A stretch of 41,787 bases of DNA from CAZRVH01 sp964624905 (GCA_964624905.1 CAZUYK010000010.1:1-41787), one strand, 5' to 3'. Positions 30,475-39,381 are shown, counted from the stretch's first letter. Numbers and translations are program-made. The notes: generated by a model from the letters alone, not told the origin.

Positions 30475-32112
30475 TTACTTCTGCGTTCCCCTCATATCCA
30501 CCAGCATCAGCTGTGGGTTCGCTTTTCCGTTCCACGTATCCACGTTCAGGCGGTACACGAGGTCCACGGGTTTGTTGATCTGGTCTATGAACCTGCCGAA
30601 GTTGAATCCTATCAGTTTGCAGTGTGCGGCGTATGCCTGGAGATGCTGCCCCTCCCCTCCCACGGTTCGCAGAAAACTGAGCGTCACCCCGCGCGACAGG
30701 AAGAGCGGCTCGCTGTTTCCCTGTCCGAACGGTTCCAGGCTGGAGAGCGACGAGCAGAAGGGCACGGAGACGGCATGGATGGGGAGCGTCGCGTCGATCG
30801 CCAGCGTCGGCACGAGTTCATCGGGGGATACCGTCGAAAGCACGTCCTGGTTCATCGCGCGTCCGATCTCCGTCAGGTTTTCTTTTTGAAACGAACATCC
30901 CGCCGCCTGCGCGTGTCCGCCGAATGTCGTCAGCAGCGGCGCGATGCGTTTGAGTCCTTCCGTCACGTGATAGAACGGAGTGGAGCGCAGCGAGGCGACG
31001 CAGTCCTCGCCCTTGATATTCACCGCCATCGACGGACGTCCGAAACGTTCCGTGAGCTTTCCCGAAATGAGTCCGAGTATTCCCGGTGGATAATCCTCGC
31101 TCGCGACGCAGAGGAATGCCGGGAGCGAGTCATGGTCGAGGCGTCCGGTCGGATCGATCGAAAGTAATGCATGGTCGATGCAGCGCGTCGTTTCCGCCTG
31201 GCGTTCCGTGTTCAGACGGTCCAGCGTCTGCATTCCTTCCCCGCCTTCCAGGATCGCCGAGAGCGCGAGGATGGGGTCCGCCATGCGGCCCGCCGCGTTG
31301 ATGCGCGGCGCCACGCGGAAGGCGATGTCGGTACTGGTCAGCCGTTGCCCGCGGGAGACTCCCGCCAGCATCGCCTGGAGCGGCGAGGGAGCCAGCCTGT
31401 TCATCGCGGCAAGCCCCTCTGTCACCAGCCTGCGGTTGTCGCCGCGCAGCGTCACGACGTCGGCGATGGTACCGATGGCCGCAAGCGCCATGTCTTCCTC
31501 CCGCCCGGCCCAATGTTCTTTTTCAAGTGCGTGCAGAAACGCGAAGACGACGCCGGCCGCCGAAGGGGGGTGGGGCGTGGGGTGTAGGGACAGGGAGGGG
31601 TGCAGCACGGCGTGCGCGGGCGGTCGCTGGGTGAAGTGGTGGTGGTCCAAGACGATCACGTCCATGCCCTTCGCCTTCGCCTTTTCTATCTCCGCATGCG
31701 ACGCGACGCCGGTATCTACCGTGAAGAGTAGTGTCACCCCGGCGCCCGCGAACTCCTCCACGTGCTTCATCTTCAGTCCGTAGCCGTCGTGCATGCGGTG
31801 CGGCAGGCGGACGACGGGTTCCACCCCGTTCCTGCGGAAGAATCGCAGCATCTGCGCGGTGGAGGTGATGCCGTCCGCATCGTAGTCCCCGAAAATGGCG
31901 ATGGTCTCACCATCCGCGATTCCCTTTCGCGTTCGTTCGGCCGCCATGCCCGCTTCGGGGTATGTCTCGGGCGAGACCCAGCTCGCAGTCGCGTCATTCT
32001 CCAGTGCCCGTTCCCGGGCCATCCGTGCCACGAAAGAAGGCATATCCGCCTGCGCGATATCGAGCGTCGGTTCCATCCATCGCTTGCCGGTCAAAGAAAG
32101 AGGGGCGGTCAC
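30475..32112 (-). CDS. recJ: Single-stranded-DNA-specific exonuclease RecJ
   Basis: A 545-aa DHH-family 5'-3' exonuclease. Visible are IAIFGDYDADGITST (motif I, ~72-84), LFTVDTGVASHAEI, VIVLDHHHFTQRPP (DHH motif), AAGRMADP and the DHHA1 GGHAQAAGCSF. It starts with GTG at 32112, giving the typical KRW near the N-terminus. Between the DHH motif and AAGVVFAF the usual segment is replaced by a His/Pro/Ser low-complexity stretch (LHPSLSLHPTPHPPS) encoded by a C/A-rich run. Role: recombination and repair. Confidence 0.95.
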   Translation of the reverse strand: MTAPLSLTGKRWMEPTLDIAQADMPSFVARMARERALENDATASWVSPETYPEAGMAAERTRKGIADGETIAIFGDYDADGITSTAQMLRFFRRNGVEPVVRLPHRMHDGYGLKMKHVEEFAGAGVTLLFTVDTGVASHAEIEKAKAKGMDVIVLDHHHFTQRPPAHAVLHPSLSLHPTPHPPSAAGVVFAFLHALEKEHWAGREEDMALAAIGTIADVVTLRGDNRRLVTEGLAAMNRLAPSPLQAMLAGVSRGQRLTSTDIAFRVAPRINAAGRMADPILALSAILEGGEGMQTLDRLNTERQAETTRCIDHALLSIDPTGRLDHDSLPAFLCVASEDYPPGILGLISGKLTERFGRPSMAVNIKGEDCVASLRSTPFYHVTEGLKRIAPLLTTFGGHAQAAGCSFQKENLTEIGRAMNQDVLSTVSPDELVPTLAIDATLPIHAVSVPFCSSLSSLEPFGQGNSEPLFLSRGVTLSFLRTVGGEGQHLQAYAAHCKLIGFNFGRFIDQINKPVDLVYRLNVDTWNGKANPQLMLVDMRGTQK

Positions 32113-32159
32113 CCGTGAAGGCTACCAGATCCCCTCTTTCTAGTCTGCGGTTCGCAGGA

Positions 32160-32576
32160 TTATTTCTGCGTGAAGTCGATGCGTCCGCTGCGTGCGAACA
32201 GCACGGTCGCGACCATCGCGATCGCGAGGAGCGCCAGGGCGATCATCGTCTCGGGTCCCGTATGGGCAAGCGGTGCCCCGCTGTGGAGCGTACCGTCGGA
32301 CGGCGCCTGGTACGTCGGGGTGTCCTGGCGGTTCTCGATGCGCTGCAGGATGCGCTCTTCGCGCGGTGTCAGGAACGTGCCGTCCGGTTCCGTCGCGACG
32401 GAAGAGACGGAGGAAGAGGCTTTGCTGCTTGGTGCGGAGGAAGCGGCTCCGTGGAGTCCGTCATCGATGATCACATCGTCTTTCCCGAACAGCACGTCCT
32501 CGGGTTCCACGTAGGCGTGGACGGTTCCGGGGAGGAACAGAACGGCGGCCAGAACGGTCAGTGTAAAGTGTTTCAT
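32160..32576 (-). CDS. Surface protein with C-terminal sorting-type tail
   Basis: A 138-aa protein with a signal peptide (MKHFTLTVLAAVLFLPGTVHA), a Ser/Ala linker, a charged segment (TPREERILQRIENRQ) and a tail PLAHTGPET followed by a hydrophobic helix and Arg/Lys residues. The tail parallels PLGDSGPET plus helix plus RKKK in the giant protein at 34850, suggesting a common anchoring or sortase-type signal. It lies 22 nt after the TSP3-repeat gene and is probably in its operon. Confidence 0.75.
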   Translation of the reverse strand: MKHFTLTVLAAVLFLPGTVHAYVEPEDVLFGKDDVIIDDGLHGAASSAPSSKASSSVSSVATEPDGTFLTPREERILQRIENRQDTPTYQAPSDGTLHSGAPLAHTGPETMIALALLAIAMVATVLFARSGRIDFTQK

Positions 32577-32598
32577 AGGCATAGGGTGGAGGAGGGGC

Positions 32599-33597
32599 TT
32601 AACAATCGGTACCTTCCTTGGAGAGGCATTGGACGAATTCCTCGTAGTCCGTGATGCCGTCGTCATTCGAATCCTTGTTCCTCGGATCCGTCTCGTCGGT
32701 ATCGATTTCGCCGTTGAGGTTTTCATCCTCTCCCTTGTAGATGGTTTTGCCGTTCGGCAGGCGGATGCGGCACTGGCCGTCGCACAATTTGTCCTTGTCC
32801 GTATCCTGTTCGATGGGGCTCGTTTCGCCCGCGTCCACGCGGCCGTTGAGGTTCTTGTCCTCGAATCCGTCGATAAGTCCGTCGCTGTCGCTGTCGCGGA
32901 TCAGCGGGTTGCTGTGCGATTTGTATTCGATTCCGTCCGGAAGTCCGTCGCCGTCCGTATCGGCAAGCGTAGGATCCGTTGCGATTTCCTGCTCCAGCTT
33001 GATGTTCAATCCGTCCCCGTCCTCATCGGCACCGATCGCCAGGTTTTCCTCCGTCATGATGTAACACATTTCATCCGCGCGGAACACTTCCACCTGGTGG
33101 CGTATCGTTCCCTTGGCCGTCGGCTGGTTTAGGCGGCGCAGGGTGGCTTTCGTGGGAGGCGTGAACGGGGAAAGTTCGGGCCTGGTCGCGGCTTCGCGCG
33201 CGGCGCGCACCTCGCGCTCCTTTTCGGACAGGAACAGGAGGCGTTTGGATCCGATACGGGTATTCACCACCGTGGGGTCGTCGTTCTCGTCGAAGCAGTA
33301 TCCCCAATAGCGTACGAACTTGCCGCGCTGTCCGAACAACGTCTCACGGCTGATATCGGTGACGGAATCCGGCACATGGAAAACCACGTTCGTATCCGCG
33401 GGGATCAAGGCGCCGCTCAGGACGTCCGGTTGGTCGATGAAAAGCCATTTCGGTTCGGGCTTGGGAAGGATGCGCGCCGATACGTTGTCCCATCCCTGCA
33501 TGTAGGTCACTCCCGCCGCCGCGAGGCATGCGGCTGCAAGCGTCAGCGTAAGCAAACGGAGGGCGACATGGCGGTGTTCGGCGTGTGTTTCGGACAT
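32599..33597 (-). CDS. Membrane-anchored thrombospondin type-3 repeat protein
   Basis: About 332 aa. One N-terminal transmembrane segment (LLTLTLAAACLAAAGVTYM) is followed by an unknown domain (~50-195), then several Ca-binding TSP3/EF-like repeats: DEDGDGLN, DTDGDGLPDG, DSDSDGLIDG, DENLNGEIDTDETDP and DSNDDGITDYEE. These repeats form rigid Ca-stabilised rods in secreted proteins. Start either GTG 33600 or ATG 33597; a TATACT box lies 6 nt before the ATG. First gene of a two-gene operon. Confidence 0.85.
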   Translation of the reverse strand: MSETHAEHRHVALRLLTLTLAAACLAAAGVTYMQGWDNVSARILPKPEPKWLFIDQPDVLSGALIPADTNVVFHVPDSVTDISRETLFGQRGKFVRYWGYCFDENDDPTVVNTRIGSKRLLFLSEKEREVRAAREAATRPELSPFTPPTKATLRRLNQPTAKGTIRHQVEVFRADEMCYIMTEENLAIGADEDGDGLNIKLEQEIATDPTLADTDGDGLPDGIEYKSHSNPLIRDSDSDGLIDGFEDKNLNGRVDAGETSPIEQDTDKDKLCDGQCRIRLPNGKTIYKGEDENLNGEIDTDETDPRNKDSNDDGITDYEEFVQCLSKEGTDC

Positions 33598-33603
33598 CAC
33601 ATT

Positions 33604-33609
33604 AGTATA
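33604..33609 (-). promoter_or_regulatory. -10 box of the TSP3 gene
   Basis: TATACT, 6 nt before the ATG at 33597. Confidence 0.45.
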
Positions 33610-33645
33610 GCAGAAATCGGGGTTCTCTTCCAGGCCCCTTTTCGC

Positions 33646-33651
33646 TATCCT
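33646..33651 (+). promoter_or_regulatory. -10 box of dnaJ (leaderless type)
   Basis: TATCCT, 8 nt before the ATG. Confidence 0.5.
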
Positions 33652-33659
33652 ATGCCCAA

Positions 33660-34742
33660 ATGGCGAAGGATTTATATTCCGTTTTAGGCATTGAAAAAGG
33701 AGCGTCCGCGGAGGATATCAAAAAGGCGTACCGTAAAATGAGCAAGGAATGGCATCCCGATAAGCACAAGGGGGACAAAGACGCCGAGGCGAAATTCAAG
33801 GAAATCAACGAGGCCTACGAAGTACTCGGCAACGAAGACAAGAAACGCCAGTACGATCAATTCGGCACCACGGGCGGACCCGGCGGAGGCGGCCAGGGAT
33901 TCGGGGGATTCGATTTCTCCGGATTCCAAGGCGGAAACATGGGCGATATCGGCGATATTTTCGGAAGTTTCTTCGGCGATGCCATGGGGGGATCGAGGGG
34001 TGCACGTAACCAGAACAAGGGCGCGGACCGCGAGGTGGAATTGACGGTGGAATTGAAAGACGTGCTCGCGGGGATCCAGTATCCCATGGAGCTCAAAATG
34101 AATATCGGATGCGAGACGTGCAGCGGATCGGGCGCGGAGCCGGGATCGAAGACGGTCACGTGCGACACGTGCGGCGGCACGGGACAGGTGACGCGCGTCG
34201 CGCAGTCGTTCTTCGGCGCCATCCAGCAGCGCAGCGTGTGCCAGAAGTGCGGCGGCTCGGGAAAAATTCCGCAGGACCCGTGCCATACGTGCAAAGGCGA
34301 AGGACGTTTGCAGGGCAAGAGATCGGTGACGGTCGACATTCCGGCGGGCGTGAACGACGGCCAGACGCTGCGATTCCGCGGGTACGGCGATGCGGGCAGG
34401 CGGGGCGAGGCAGCGGGCGACCTGTACGTGCACATCCGCGTCGCGCCCCATGAGGAATTCGAGCGCGACGGCGACGACGTGCGATCGGTCGTCACGATCC
34501 CCGTCCTCACCGCCATCCTGGGAGGCAGCGTGGAAGTGTCGACGCTGCATGGAACATCCACGGTCCAGATCCACGAGGGAACGCAGCCGGAGACGGTGAT
34601 GCGCCTGAAGGGAAAGGGCTTGCCGCAGCTGGGTAGCAGCCGCCACGGCGATCATTACGTTACCGTCCGCGTGGAAATTCCGAAGAAACTTTCACGCGCC
34701 GAACGGAAGGTGTTGGAAGAGTGGCGCGGATTGTCGGAGTGA
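33660..34742 (+). CDS. dnaJ: Chaperone DnaJ (Hsp40)
   Basis: A 360-aa type I J-protein that delivers substrates to DnaK and stimulates its ATPase. The J domain (1-70) has the HPD at 32-34. A Gly/Phe region follows (~75-120). Four zinc-binding repeats are complete (CETCSGSG, CDTCGGTG, CQKCGGSG, CHTCKGEG). The C-terminal substrate-binding domains include VDIPAGVNDGQTLRFRG and LKGKGLPQLGSSRHGDHYV. No dnaK or grpE is adjacent. Confidence 0.97.
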   Translation: MAKDLYSVLGIEKGASAEDIKKAYRKMSKEWHPDKHKGDKDAEAKFKEINEAYEVLGNEDKKRQYDQFGTTGGPGGGGQGFGGFDFSGFQGGNMGDIGDIFGSFFGDAMGGSRGARNQNKGADREVELTVELKDVLAGIQYPMELKMNIGCETCSGSGAEPGSKTVTCDTCGGTGQVTRVAQSFFGAIQQRSVCQKCGGSGKIPQDPCHTCKGEGRLQGKRSVTVDIPAGVNDGQTLRFRGYGDAGRRGEAAGDLYVHIRVAPHEEFERDGDDVRSVVTIPVLTAILGGSVEVSTLHGTSTVQIHEGTQPETVMRLKGKGLPQLGSSRHGDHYVTVRVEIPKKLSRAERKVLEEWRGLSE

Positions 34743-34806
34743 TTTTCTTTACTCTGAAATTTTCCACACGCGAATGATTCGCTCGACAGAACTTTTTTTG
34801 TGATGC

Positions 34807-34818
34807 CCTGTATACAGG
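34807..34818. promoter_or_regulatory. Perfect 12-bp palindrome upstream of the giant surface gene
   Basis: CCTGTATACAGG, 31 nt before the ATG at 34850; a candidate operator. It does not fit the CTGT-N8-ACAG spacing of LexA. Confidence 0.45.
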
Positions 34819-34849
34819 TTCGTGATACCGTTAATGATCTGATTTTGGT

Positions 34850-37800
34850 ATGTTCATGTGGAAATTCCCATTTTTGCATTTCATGAACAGACGTCCGGCG
34901 GCCATCATCGCGCTGACACTGCTGCTTTTTGCAGGATCCATGACGTATGGAAAGATGAGGAACGACGCTTTGAAGGGGCAGTCATTCATGCCTATCTGGC
35001 ACGATAACTGCTCAAACGATCAGCAATGCGTCGAAGCACACGGTGCCGGTACAGTTTGTCTCGGCAGTGTGTGCGGTCAAAATTCCACGTGCGGCGACGG
35101 GCAGTGCGCGCCGGAGTGGACGGATTTCTACGGGAACGTACTTTCGCAAGGGGAAAGCGGCACCTGCCCACAGGACTGTGCCCAAGACGGCTCGTGCACC
35201 ACGGATGACCAATGCGGGGCGCAGGAAACATGCCTGGGCGGTACTTGTAATCCGGTGGAATGCAAGATGGATGGCCACTGCGATGATTTTGATTCGTGCA
35301 CCGACAACGTCTGCGATACCAATTCCAACACCTGCACGTATCCCGATAACGGAACGTGCGTCACTGATTACTGTGGTAATGATACTATTGGTCCGGGTGA
35401 GGAATGCGATGGGACGGACGTACGTGCAACTTGTGCCGGCGCGTGGTGGTTGAGCAATCCCAGGGGCACGGTCACGTGTGATGCTACCTGCAACAATGAT
35501 TACAGCGCCTGCTATAGCGGGTCTGCCGCCTCGGTTTCGAATCCTTGTGGTAACGGAACGCTTGATGCTGGCGAGGAGTGCGACGGACAGGCGGGAATGA
35601 GTGGCATCACCTGCCAATACTTTTGGGGTGACGAATACACGGGCACGGTTTCCTGCGATTCCTGCTATTACGATTACTATACCAATTGCCAGTACAATCC
35701 TCCGTCCTCCACTGCAAGCTCCGCTGCTACGTCAGGTGCGTCTTCATCTGCGCCCCGTTGCGGAGACAGCATTAAAAACGGTACGGAGGAATGCGATGCA
35801 TCGGATTTCGGTACTGCGACCTGCGCATCCGTAGCGGGAGCGGGTTATTCCGGAAATCTGGATTGCACCCCTGCATGCGAGATTGATATTTCCATGTGCC
35901 AGCAATCCACTTCTTCTGCCAGCGCAAGCGCAGGGGCGACATCATCATCTGCCTACTGTGGAAATGACCAGAAAGAGGGGCTGGAAGAATGTGATGGGAT
36001 TGACCTTGGCACTGCCACCTGCCAATCCGTCATGAACGATCCGTTGGGGGAATATACCGGCGATGTCTCATGCGCGCCCAGCTGCCAAATCGATACGACT
36101 GGTTGCCAACCGGTCACGTCTTCCTCTTCCAGTGCCCCCCGCTGCGGCGACGGCGTGAAGAACGGAACCGAGGCCTGCGACGGTGCGGACATCGATGCGG
36201 ATTGCAGCGACGTAGGATTGGAAGGTGTCATCGGATGTACCCAGAGTTGCGCGGTTGATTACTCCGATTGCGAAGAGCAGCAGCAGAGCAGCAGTGCCCA
36301 AAGCCAGTCTGCATCTTCTTCGGCTTCCAGTATCCAGGATCTTGAGGAATACGGAATTCACTCGGTGCTCACCTGTGTCGCATTGAAGAGCAGCAGTAGT
36401 TCCTCGGGCGGGGGCGGAGGTGGTGGCAATAGTGGCGGCGGAGGAGGTGGAGGTGGCGGTGGTGGAGGAGGCGGAGCTTCGAGCAGCGGTCCTGATACCG
36501 CTGCCAACGGCGATATCCATAATGTGAACACGGGTGGCAATGCCACGGCTTCCACGGGCGGTTTCTGGGCAAAGTTCTTCGCCTTCCTGACGGGGCAGGT
36601 TTCCTCCAGCAATCCTTGGCCCGCCATGCGCCTCACCGTGTACATGGATGACTATGTGGGAGGAAAAGTGCGCATTCCTGCGCCTATGAACGCGAAGGTA
36701 TTCCGCGGAAACAAGGACAATCCTGCGGACATCGTCGAGGTCGTCGCGCCGGTCATGTCCGGGGATAGCAGAACCATAACGTACGTCACGAAGGGCGGCA
36801 TTCCCGTCGGATACGATTTTGCAACGTGGTATTTTGCGGAAGTCTACAATCCCGGCGGACGCATCGTAACGTTCTACAACCCCGCCAGCGAGCCCGCCCC
36901 CACGCCGGAGCAAATGACCTCCACGTCGTTCAAGAGCGACCGTTTGCACTCCAGGCACTTCATCGATCTGCGCGGTGCCGGGTTGAAGTGCCCGGCCTTC
37001 GCAGGGAATAAAACGGAAATATGCGCGGGAGAAGAGGCATCCATCGTGTATCTTGCGACGTTCTTGGATACCGAGCAGCTCACGGTGGAGCCTGCGTTCA
37101 CGTTGCATGATTGCTTGGATCCCGCGACGGTAAAGGGATTGGAACCCGGTAACTGCCGCGTGGAGGGAAACAAAATCATCTGCCCTGCACAACCCATGGT
37201 AACCATGGGGGGAGCGAATCAGTACAATGCCGCGATGGCATCGTTCCTCGTATCCACGAAGAAAACCTGCCCGGCGGGAACGAAGATTACGGTTGTTGCG
37301 GATCCCAAATACGCGCCGTCCGGAACCACGAAACGCATGACCAGCACCGAGACGCTGGTGAAGGCCTGTGGATCGTCTTCTTCCCGTTCCTCGGGTTCTT
37401 CTACCAGTTCTTCCCGCTCGTCTAGTTCTTCCGTCAGTTCTTCCCGCTCGTCTGGTTCTTCCACGTCGAGATCATCCTCGCGCTCCAGTTCCAGGGACAG
37501 CAGTGTTCGCTCCTCTTCCCGTTCTTCATTCTCCCGCTACAGCTATTCCTCGCTTCCGAACGGCCAGTGCCCGGCGGATGCGTGCGCCCTCAACGGCAAC
37601 GCCGGAAACGACTTCTGCGGCAAGCAGGGATTCGTTTGCATCAGTTCCAACACCATGCCGTGCATCCGTTGCGAGAACGCCGGCGGCACGACGGGCGGTG
37701 GCAGCAATTCGTCCTTCGGCCGCTGCACGGATAACAGCCAATGTCTCAGCGACCGTTGTATCAGCGGATACTGCGGATGCGATGATGACTTGCAATGCGT

Positions 37801-38575
37801 CGGCTCGGTTTGCCGCAACGGGTATTGCGTGCCCCCCTCTTCTGCCACGAGCAGCCGGGTGTTCGTCTCCCTCTATTCGTGCGGCAACGGAACGGTCGAA
37901 CCGGGCGAACAGTGCGACGACGGGAACCTGAGCAACAGGGATTCCTGCACGACGGAATGCAGGTTCCAAAAGACCTCCGACACATGCACCGACAATTCCC
38001 AGTGCGTCAGTGACAAGTGCGTGAACGGATCCTGCTCCTGCAGCACGGATTCCCAGTGTCCCAACGGATCATGCAAGGCGGGCTTCTGCGTGGTGTCCTC
38101 CGCATCCTCTTCGGTCACCCTCATTTCTTCCCGTCCGGCCAATCTCTTCTGCGGCAACGGCCGCCTGGACGCCGGCGAGACGTGTGACATCGGTTCGCAG
38201 AACAGCAACTTGCCCAATGCGGCCTGCCGAGAGGATTGCAGCTTCGCCCGGTGCGGAGACCAGATCGTGGACGCCCTGAAAGGCGAGGAATGCGATGACG
38301 GGAACGATGTCTCCGGCGACGGTTGTTCCGCGTCCTGCCGCTTGGAAAAGGCCGCCGCAACATCGGTTCCCACCCAGGTGCTCCCCGGCTCCCTCATCGA
38401 GCTCCCGTTCCTTCCGGGCGGCCCCAACGCATCCACGACGGGCGGCAACGGAACGATCACCAACCCCGTCAACGGACAGCCGCTTGGCGATAGCGGACCC
38501 GAGACCGTGGCGATCATGGCCGCGGGTGCCTCGGCGGGATATACGTGGATGAAGATGCGGAAGAAGAAGTCCTGA
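34850..38575 (+). CDS. Giant Cys-rich surface protein with DUF4215-type repeats
   Basis: A 1241-aa exported protein. A signal/anchor segment (~13-35) precedes Cys-rich modules: CTTDDQCGAQETCLGG-type, then at least four repeats of the CGxxxxxGxEECDG...C form between ~180 and 490. A Ser/Gly linker with long poly-Gly follows (~510-560), then a globular region (~590-830), a Ser/Arg stalk, two near-identical CTDNSQCxSDxC modules, and classic DUF4215 repeats (GEQCDDGN, GEECDDGNDVSGDGC). The end is PLGDSGPET, a hydrophobic helix and MRKKKS, a sorting-type tail. Likely a disulfide-rich filament or adhesin on the cell surface. ATG 34883 is an alternative start. Confidence 0.9.
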   Translation: MFMWKFPFLHFMNRRPAAIIALTLLLFAGSMTYGKMRNDALKGQSFMPIWHDNCSNDQQCVEAHGAGTVCLGSVCGQNSTCGDGQCAPEWTDFYGNVLSQGESGTCPQDCAQDGSCTTDDQCGAQETCLGGTCNPVECKMDGHCDDFDSCTDNVCDTNSNTCTYPDNGTCVTDYCGNDTIGPGEECDGTDVRATCAGAWWLSNPRGTVTCDATCNNDYSACYSGSAASVSNPCGNGTLDAGEECDGQAGMSGITCQYFWGDEYTGTVSCDSCYYDYYTNCQYNPPSSTASSAATSGASSSAPRCGDSIKNGTEECDASDFGTATCASVAGAGYSGNLDCTPACEIDISMCQQSTSSASASAGATSSSAYCGNDQKEGLEECDGIDLGTATCQSVMNDPLGEYTGDVSCAPSCQIDTTGCQPVTSSSSSAPRCGDGVKNGTEACDGADIDADCSDVGLEGVIGCTQSCAVDYSDCEEQQQSSSAQSQSASSSASSIQDLEEYGIHSVLTCVALKSSSSSSGGGGGGGNSGGGGGGGGGGGGGGASSSGPDTAANGDIHNVNTGGNATASTGGFWAKFFAFLTGQVSSSNPWPAMRLTVYMDDYVGGKVRIPAPMNAKVFRGNKDNPADIVEVVAPVMSGDSRTITYVTKGGIPVGYDFATWYFAEVYNPGGRIVTFYNPASEPAPTPEQMTSTSFKSDRLHSRHFIDLRGAGLKCPAFAGNKTEICAGEEASIVYLATFLDTEQLTVEPAFTLHDCLDPATVKGLEPGNCRVEGNKIICPAQPMVTMGGANQYNAAMASFLVSTKKTCPAGTKITVVADPKYAPSGTTKRMTSTETLVKACGSSSSRSSGSSTSSSRSSSSSVSSSRSSGSSTSRSSSRSSSRDSSVRSSSRSSFSRYSYSSLPNGQCPADACALNGNAGNDFCGKQGFVCISSNTMPCIRCENAGGTTGGGSNSSFGRCTDNSQCLSDRCISGYCGCDDDLQCVGSVCRNGYCVPPSSATSSRVFVSLYSCGNGTVEPGEQCDDGNLSNRDSCTTECRFQKTSDTCTDNSQCVSDKCVNGSCSCSTDSQCPNGSCKAGFCVVSSASSSVTLISSRPANLFCGNGRLDAGETCDIGSQNSNLPNAACREDCSFARCGDQIVDALKGEECDDGNDVSGDGCSASCRLEKAAATSVPTQVLPGSLIELPFLPGGPNASTTGGNGTITNPVNGQPLGDSGPETVAIMAAGASAGYTWMKMRKKKS

Positions 38576-38604
38576 GCGGTATAACCGAGCAATGACAAGA
38601 TTTA

Positions 38605-38632
38605 TTGACATAGGTGAAATTCGTCGTAGCCT
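38605..38632 (+). promoter_or_regulatory. Promoter, small-gene unit A
   Basis: TTGACA (38605-38610), 16-bp spacer, TAGCCT (38627-38632). Confidence 0.65.
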
Positions 38633-38639
38633 ATCCGCA

Positions 38640-38685
38640 GTACCCGGTTTGGAAGGGTACATGGATCCTTCAAAGGAGTAGGATG
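38640..38685 (+). ncRNA. Structured 5' leader, unit A
   Basis: Hairpin GTACCC (38640-38645) with GGGTAC (38655-38660) around loop GGTTTGGAA, then ATGGA. The Shine-Dalgarno AAAGGAG (38672-38678) lies next to a complementary TCCTT, so it can be masked. The same design occurs in units B and C. Confidence 0.55.
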
Positions 38686-38883
38686 ATGATACGTCAGAGT
38701 GATGCAAGTTCGCGTGAGTTGTCCGATTGGCTGGGACGGGATCTCCCGACCACCAGCGAGACGGGATTTGGCATCGACCGCCATCGCCGCGGTTTCGATG
38801 TCGGTAGCGGAGATGATCCGCTGCCGCTCAGCGAACGCTTTTCGGACGAGGAATTGCCTGGTCCGAACGATGACCATACGTAG
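38686..38883 (+). CDS. Small acidic, probably disordered protein (unit A)
   Basis: A 65-aa protein (start 38686, or 38683 with one more Met), rich in Asp, Ser, Arg and Gly (SDWLGRDLPTTSE, GSGDDPLPLSERF). No family recognised. The start is set by AAAGGAG 7 nt upstream. It is the first of three one-gene units with the same promoter, leader and terminator layout. Confidence 0.65.
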   Translation: MIRQSDASSRELSDWLGRDLPTTSETGFGIDRHRRGFDVGSGDDPLPLSERFSDEELPGPNDDHT

Positions 38884-38909
38884 CGTTAGGAGCATGTCGA
38901 ATGATCTCT

Positions 38910-38944
38910 GGTCCGGTGTCGTAATGACACCGGACCCCTTTTTT
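38910..38944 (+). terminator. Rho-independent terminator, unit A
   Basis: GGTCCGGTGTC-GTAAT-GACACCGGACC, perfect 11-bp stem, then CC and six T. Confidence 0.95.
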
Positions 38945-38945
38945 A

Positions 38946-38968
38946 TGGCTGAATCGAAGAATCAGCCA
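38946..38968. promoter_or_regulatory. Inverted repeat just before the unit B promoter
   Basis: TGGCTGA (38946-38952) and TCAGCCA (38962-38968), with inner TC/GA pairing, ending 1 nt before the TTGACA. A possible operator. Confidence 0.45.
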
Positions 38969-38969
38969 A

Positions 38970-38997
38970 TTGACAGCATGGAAAACAGGCATAGGCT
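38970..38997 (+). promoter_or_regulatory. Promoter, small-gene unit B
   Basis: TTGACA (38970-38975), 16-bp spacer, TAGGCT (38992-38997). The -10 is part of a palindrome AGGCT...AGCCT. Confidence 0.65.
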
Positions 38998-39005
38998 GTT
39001 TCAAG

Positions 39006-39063
39006 CCTCTCCTTAGGATGGGAGTGGCATGGAAATGGAGTGCTCTTTTAAAGGGTTCGGATC
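39006..39063 (+). ncRNA. Structured 5' leader, unit B
   Basis: Hairpin CCtCTCC-TTAGGATG-GGAGtGG (39006-39027): 2 bp, a T-T mismatch, 4 bp, an 8-nt loop, then CATGGAA. The unit C hairpin has the same shape with swapped base pairs. A weak Shine-Dalgarno AAAGGG lies at 39050-39055. Confidence 0.55.
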
Positions 39064-39381
39064 ATGATTGTTTTTGCTTCGCAGCGACGACGACGTCAGC
39101 ATCAGCAGGGATTAACCGGTCTTCCCCGCATGCCCCGGCGCGATATCCCCACAATCTCGCTCGACCAGCTGTTGCTTGGTGAGCAAGCGCTGGAAGGCGG
39201 ACTGACGGAAGACGAAGAATCGGACGGCGCCGCCTGGAACGGTCATCCGGGGAGCTGCATTGTGATGAGCTCCGTTCGTCGACGCGGATTCGAACCGCGT
39301 TACGATGATACGCTCGAGGATCGGTACGACGACGCTACCGCCGCTCCTCCGGAGGAGCACCAGCCCTTCCAATGGAGTTAG
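39064..39381 (+). CDS. Small charged protein (unit B)
   Basis: A 105-aa protein with a basic N-terminus (ASQRRRRQHQQG), an acidic middle (GGLTEDEESDG) and an acidic/Arg-rich end (RYDDTLEDRYDD). Likely disordered; no family recognised. It shares leader and promoter design, but not protein sequence, with units A and C. Confidence 0.65.
   Translation: MIVFASQRRRRQHQQGLTGLPRMPRRDIPTISLDQLLLGEQALEGGLTEDEESDGAAWNGHPGSCIVMSSVRRRGFEPRYDDTLEDRYDDATAAPPEEHQPFQWS

Noticed and set aside
34807..34818. LexA/SOS box upstream of the giant surface gene.
   Set aside because: The palindrome contains CTGT and ACAG but with a 2-bp rather than 8-bp spacing; no SOS logic for a surface protein.
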